From positions 143,052,998 to 143,116,997 of the forward strand of contig OY829326.1 in the NCBI GenBank assembly GCA_963691655.1: a stretch of DNA of 64,000 nt, read 5' to 3'. Below are positions 58,743 to 64,000 of the stretch, piece after piece. The notes under the pieces were generated by a model, which was not told where the DNA came from, ran no database searches, and saw only the letters and a list, made by a program, of their open reading frames with translations. Both the position numbers and the translations under genes were made by a program. This DNA comes from Toxonevra muliebris. Taxonomy: Eukaryota; Arthropoda; Insecta; Diptera; Pallopteridae. The number at the start of each line of letters is the position of its first letter. Within the stretch, counting starts at the first letter, position 1.

Positions 58743-59647
58743 CAGGGCAGTAGCCAGGATTTTTTTTCGGGGGGGAGGGGGGGTTTTCATTCGAAGAAAA
58801 TTGACATTGATTTGTCATTATTGATAAGCCCGACCTCAAAACAATTAGCAAAAATACTAAAAATAGTCAGAGGCTCATTTTTTTCAAATGATTATCAGTG
58901 GGAATTCGAGCCATGATAAGGAATCCGGATGAGGTTGGCTTATATTCCCGAAATTCGTGCAGTTACTGCATTGAAAGAGGTCTTCCGAGTCGGGGTGCTC
59001 TCAGCAATAATGGGTTAAAGAATTAATTACATTTTAAGATTGTTTCCTAGAACTTTGGAGCTGTTCCACTATTACTGCCCTACATGGGCTTTGCGAATAA
59101 AACGGTTCCTAGTGTTTGTGAATGAATTTTTTATACTGAACACGAATCTGAGTTCAAAAATTTCCCATCACGCCACGTTTTAGAAAAAATGGAATTTTTG
59201 GCTATTTTATTTAAATTGGAGAGCTAAACACCGGCGTGCTACAAACTTCGAAATCCAGAAATTATAGGCTGAATCATGCCCTTCCAAATGAGCCCTAAAC
59301 CCAAAACTGTAAATCCAAAACAGTTACTAACCTAGAAAAACTATAAATGCAGAATTGCTCAGCATCACCTTCTCTTTTTGTATCCAAAGTCAAACCTCAA
59401 ATCGTCAAAGAAAACAAATCGGATCTGGTCGCATAGTGTAACTAAGATTTCAAGTTTATTTTTTATATATGACTTTTTAGAAAGAAACCGTAAAAAATAT
59501 TTAAAAACTGTTCAATAGATTTAATTTGGATTTTTTTCATCCACTGGCAATTAATATAAAAAAATAGAAGAAAGTTTCCACATTTCGGGGGGGGGGGGGG
59601 GGGGAGGGGGTCAGAACCCCCAAAACCTCCCCCTAAATACGGCCTTG
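58743..59647. mobile_element. hAT-type non-autonomous element, copy 2 of a pair
   Basis: It begins CAGGGCAGTAGCCAG and ends as the complement of CAAGGCCGTATTTAGG. ATTCAATC is duplicated outside (58735-58742 and 59648-59655). G-rich runs lie just inside each end. The interior matches 38056-38981. No transposase. Confidence 0.88.
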
Positions 59648-59775
59648 ATTCAATCAGTAATGTAAACTTTCGAACTTGCAAACTTAACAGCAACAAACAA
59701 GTATTTAGGCATTCACTGTTTAAATTTTACACTCAATATCCGTAAAACAATTGCACAATTAAGGATATGTATGGT

Positions 59776-59777
59776 AC

Positions 59778-59808
<31 letters not shown>

Positions 59809-59825
59809 TGTATGTATGTATGTAT
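59776..59825. repeat. (TATG)n microsatellite
   Basis: About 50 bp of TATG units, the same motif family as the TACA array at 36 kb. Confidence 0.95.
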
Positions 59826-60840
59826 TTCGGTGCAAGTACTTCACTCTGTAGGTGCAAAATGTTGATGATGATTTTCTTTGTATGCGCGCATAGAGCGAAT
59901 GAGGCTTTCAATGAACGAATTTTTAACTGATTTTTTCTTTTTCTTTTCAAGTTAGAGCTTTTCTTTTATGCTTGAGCATTGTTTGATTTATCGAAGCATA
60001 CGTTTTGGCGTCTCTAATAGTTTTATTTCAACAGTGCCAATTGAAATTCTCTGTCCTATTGTAAAACAAAATACTCGTTGCAAAATACAAAGGTGTATAC
60101 AATTCAAGTGAACACAAAGAAAAATATAAGTCTCAAGCATTTTTCAACAATTCCACATCATTTTTGTTTTCCTTTTGCTTTTTGTTCGATTGTATAGCAA
60201 TTAAGATTTTTTTCTCTTTTGGTTTTTTTTTTTTTGTTTTTTCTTTTTACAATTCATCTTCATATACTTTTGTCATTTGCAGTCGCTTTCTTCATAGTTC
60301 TTCTTTAGTATTGCAATTCTTGTCATTGATATCCTTTTAAAAAAAATAAAATTTTGTGTGTACAACATATTCAATGTGGTGAGATACACGAGTATTTGGC
60401 TGTAAAGAAGAAGTATTCGTTAGCACGTGTTTACAATGGAAAAAATATATAAACTTTACATATTTCTTGGTGTTCTTTATGACAAGCATTGTTAATGTTT
60501 TACCACAGCATTGACATGACATTTTTATAAATCTAGATCTAAACAATGTGTTGCAGCTGTTCATTGAACTCGAAAACAGAAAAGATGACTGATAGTGTGT
60601 CTATGTATGAGAAAATAGCTTTATGTACACTATATTTTACAAAGAGTTATGAAAACAGAATTCGAAGGCATTAGCCTGTTGTTAGCCAACGGAACATTTT
60701 TTTCGGTTCACGTGAGACTGCCGTGAAAATTATTAACTAAATAAGTAAGATAGTTTATACCTTCATTTGGTTTTGAGTTTTGGTTTAAGTTTCTACAAGT
60801 CGGTAAGGCCCCAGTAACTGGGGCAATTTTTTTCCATAAG
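59826..60840. other. AT-rich sequence, no gene seen
   Basis: Long T runs near 60205-60250. No gene recognised. Confidence 0.45.
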
Positions 60841-60889
60841 AAATCTCTTTATGAAAAAAAAATAATAAAAAAACTACTTTTTTTTTTAC

Positions 60890-61480
60890 ACATCGACGCT
60901 CCTTGGTGCCACGCATCAGGAGGATCATCGGAATAGGCCACGCCGTCCACCCCACAGTGTTTATAGAAAACAAATCCATAAAATTAAAGTTAAATAAAAA
61001 TAAAAAAATAAAAAAAAAGTAATATTTAAAAAAATGAATTAATAAATAAACAAAATATAAAAAAAAAGTGAAAACGAAGTGAGTGTGTGTTCCTTTTTTG
61101 TTCATCACCTTTTAGTGCTACGTACTAAAGGGTCCATTTGCCGGTTTCAGATCGACGCTCCCTTTGTGCCACGCACTAGGAGAGATTCGAGGGATAGGCC
61201 ACGCCATCGTCCAGCGGAATTTAAGGTGCAACGCACCATACGATAGTTTGTAAGTAGGTGCTCCATAGTGCCACGCACTGGGAGGAACCACAAGGCCACG
61301 CCTTGAGGAAAAATAAAAAGTGAAATTCAGAAAATAGAGGGGCAAGATCCCCAAGTGAGTGTTGTGTAGTGTCCGTAAATTGAAAATAGTTCACCCCGGT
61401 CCCTGTAACAAATAAATTTCTGTAGCCTCGAACCCTGGACTCGGCGAGTGATACCCAGGCTAGAGCTTCGTTACAGTGGC
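60890..61480. repeat. GC-richer triplicated motif, possible LTR-type repeat
   Basis: A motif of the form CTCC(n)GTGCCACGCA(n)GGAG(n)GGCCACGCC occurs three times (about 60898, 61156, 61260). The segment to 61474 contains CAAATAAATTTCTGTAGCC and ends GCTTCGTTACA before GTGGCTAGTGG, which resembles the 3' part of an LTR. I could not find a matching LTR start or target duplication, so the class is open. Confidence 0.4.
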
Positions 61481-61799
61481 TAGTGGTTGGTGTTTTTGTT
61501 ATTTGTGTATGCAGATAATTCTAAGACATGCCGTTACTCATGTCTTCTCTCTCTCATTTATTTGTTCCCGCTTAAGCAATGATTTTTTCAACGATGAATG
61601 CAATGCTTTGTTCAATGAGCGAATTTTAAAGAACTTCCGACGCTAATATTTTGAAATTGGCTTAACCGATTTTAAATCTGTTTTTGGCTAACCTACTCGT
61701 CAATCTCTTTAAATTGTTATATAATATGATATAGTGGCACGTCTGGATCTTCTGGAATAAAATTGTAGTTAGACTAATAAATGTATAGATTCCTGATCT

Positions 61800-62995
61800 G
61801 TAACATGAATTTAGTATAAATTTTGGTTCAAAATTTGGTTCGATTTTCGGTTTGAATTTTAATGTAAATTTCTGTATGGTTTTTAGTCTGAAATTCGTTC
61901 TATATTTTAACTGATTTATGGCCCAAATGTGGTTTTAATTTTGGTCAAAATTTGTTCACGTCTTTTCGTTTTTTTTTTGTCTCCGTTTTGACTACAGTTT
62001 TGATCTGAATTTTGTACGATTTTTTGTTAGAATTTTGGTTAGATTATTTTGATTTGGTTTTTTATTCCGAATTTGATATAAATTTTAGTCCGAATTTCAG
62101 TCTAAATTTGGACTCCTTTTGTTGTGTTTTCATCTGAATTTTAATTTAATTGTTGGTCGGAATTTTGTTTTCTTTTTGGCCAGATTTTCAATTTGAATAT
62201 AAGTCTGCTTTTGGGTTTGTTTTTGATTTGAATATTGGTCTGACTTGTGTCTAATTTTCAGTCCGAATATGGTCAACATTTTTGTCTTCTGGCTTCTTTT
62301 TGGTCTAGTTTTTGATCTGGGCTTTGGTCTGAAATTCGTTTAATTTTTGGTTAGAATTTTGATCTGAATTTTAATCTGAATTTTAATCTGACTTTTTCTC
62401 TCTATTTTGATCGGGTTTGAATTTTGAATAAAGTTTCGGTTTGACTTTGGGTCTCAATTTTAGACTAAATTTTCGATCTGAAGTTTGGTTTTAATTTGGT
62501 CTCCGTTTTGGTTCATTTTGATCTAAATTTTTGTCTAACTTTTATTCTAACTTTTTATCTGAGTTTTGTTTTTGAATTTCGGTCCGATTTTTAGTCTGAA
62601 TTCTTGGTAAGTTTCTGACTAATTTATGATTCGAAGTTTGGTCTAATATTTGGTCTGGTTTACAGTCTGTTTTTTAACCCGAATTTGATTTAAATTTTGG
62701 TCTATGTTTTAGTATAAAGCTGGTCTTATTTTGATTTTAATCTCAAAACGGATTTTGATTTCGATTTTATTTGGAATTTGCTTTAAATTTTTGTTCCGAA
62801 TTTTGCCTCTTTTTGATTTTTATTTTAGTCTGAGTTGTGGTCTAATTTAAGTTTCCTTGTAGTCTGAATTTTGGCACTGATTTTGGCCCGAATTGTGATA
62901 TGAATTTGGCTCTAAGTTTTTTTTTCTGAATTTTAGTTTGATTTTGGTCGGAATTTTTTCTGGTTATTTTTCTAGTTTCTTGTCTAGTTGTTTAT
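61800..62995 (+). repeat. degenerate 12-bp-period array, locus 3
   Basis: About 1.2 kb of diverged GAATTTTGGTCT-like units, same strand sense as the array at 19.8 kb. Clear adjacent copies lie near 62345-62390 (GAATTTTGATCT, GAATTTTAATCT, GAATTTTAATCT). Confidence 0.8.
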
Positions 62996-64000
62996 CTAAT
63001 AAGTATCTATAACTGTCTATAAGCAAAATCAGCCCTTCCTAAATACAAATCCTAGATATGCCACTGTCTGTAAGAGTATATTTTCTTAAAAAATATATTA
63101 TTTTATATATTGTATTTAAGTTTTTTTAATTGAAAAGAAAAACAAAAACATTTTAACATTTTTTTTTTATTTCCAGAAATAACACAAAAAGTTAATTAAA
63201 TTTAAAAATAATTTTTTGGTTGCAAGCAAACATTTTTTTTAATTAAAAAACGAAGTATTTTTAGCTTTTTTTTATTGCAGCTATGAAAGTTGTTAATATT
63301 GTCATTGTTATTAAACAAACCGCCAACGATTCCTTCTTCTCCACCTTGCTCCCCCTCTATCTCCCCACTAAAGCTCATTCACGATATACATAATCCCAAA
63401 GGCAAACACATTCAGCGAAAGACAAGCGTAAATTTAATAATGCAAAATTATAACTCAATTAAAATTAATTCATCATTAAGTAAAAGGATAATGACTGATT
63501 GTGTATCGAAATATATATACAGTTATGCGTGTTTGTATTTATAAATATCCATCATTATGGCTGTTTTGTGTAAAATGGCTAACCGTGAAGTTATGTGGGC
63601 AAGTGAAGAGAACAAATATGGTTCAATCAGCATCAACCTACTGGAAGCTATAGAATTTCTAATTTCATTACAATATAAAGCAGCAACAATTTTGGATTTG
63701 TTTTTAATTAGTTTGAGTGTACGTGTGTAAGGACATATTTATGAATGTAAATATTTTAGATTTGTCCTTATGAAAATTAAATTTGTATAATTTCAATTTC
63801 TGTAAGGCTAACAATGGAGCTGACGCAATTTTTGAAATATCAGAAGATGTGACGAGCCAAATTTGGCAGCAATGGCGGAACTAAAAAAAAGCGCAAAAAA
63901 AAAAGAAAAAATAGCTGCACAATCACGCCACTAATGTGCTACAACGAATGTGAAGCAACACAAAAATGTGTTTACACACAACTGCGTCTGCAAAGATACT
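62996..64000. other. non-coding; one protein-like open frame
   Basis: AT-rich DNA. TTTTTTTATTGCAG at 63267-63280 is a good splice-acceptor match. Two overlapping plus-strand frames follow: MKVVNIVIVIKQTANDSFFS from an ATG at 63283, and a longer one (63290-63544) with PPTIPSSPPCSPSISPLKLI and KTSVNLIMQNYNSIKINS. The longer frame has an in-frame stop at 63284, so it cannot be the direct continuation of an exon starting at 63281. Neither is recognised. Confidence 0.3.

Noticed and set aside
60785..61354. Two minus-strand frames of 107 and 78 codons across the triplicated GC-rich motif
   Set aside because: Very Phe-rich and low-complexity in part, and the rest follows the repeated DNA motif; no protein family seen.

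Overview
This window is an AT-rich, repeat-dominated stretch of eukaryotic nuclear DNA. It is most likely from a dipteran fly. The reasons are RTE-like, Jockey-like and RNase H-bearing LINE relics, Tc1/mariner-type elements with DD37D and DD37E spacing, a SINE derived from a tRNA-Glu-like gene, many hAT-type elements with 8-bp target duplications, and abundant CA and TACA microsatellites. I cannot name the genus from sequence alone. I found no intact host gene, no rRNA, no stand-alone tRNA gene and no CRISPR. The window reads as a large intron or an intergenic/pericentromeric region filled by successive transposon insertions. A few short exon-like pieces are listed at low confidence.

Layout. 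1-8 kb: the 3' part of an RTE-like LINE (to 1143), two related elements with CCCAGT termini (3605-4336 and 6361-8007), a maT-like DD37D element (5251-6244), and a multi-arm MITE nested in the second CCCAGT element. 9-19 kb: a DD37E element with a nearly complete transposase (8986-10293), a 1.4-kb element with 400-bp inverted repeats (12732-14112), exon-like sequence near 15 kb, and an old hAT element (16891-18693). 19.8-21.5 kb: a degenerate 12-bp-period array that recurs at 39 kb and 62 kb. 23-36 kb: a Jockey-type fragment with an internal inversion, a second DD37E copy in the opposite orientation (24305-25569), RNase H LINE relics, a 74-bp hairpin repeat, a TTAA-flanked piggyBac-type MITE and a long TACA array. 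37-48 kb: LINE RNase H debris, three hAT-type elements with clear 8-bp target duplications, a SINE inserted in the 12-bp array, and a second copy of the hairpin. 49.6-53.0 kb: a TA-flanked Tc1-like composite with large inverted arms, interrupted by a Jockey-type insertion and by a LINE tail with a 13-bp duplication. 55-64 kb: a 5'-truncated LINE with a 12-bp duplication, a hAT MITE, LINE reverse transcriptase debris, a second copy of the 38-kb hAT family, a GC-richer triplicated motif near 61 kb, and the third 12-bp array.

The coding sequences are transposases or LINE enzymes, all partial or disrupted. They do not form an operon or pathway. What links them is insertion history: several elements sit inside others, and in two places a related copy shows what looks like the empty site. 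The most interesting signals are the inverted Tc1-like composite with an intron-like interruption of its transposase, the three strand-asymmetric 12-bp arrays, the paired 74-bp hairpins, and the exon-like segments at 15 kb and 48.6 kb. Nothing here is clearly a new biological system. Family assignments rest on motif recognition without database searches.
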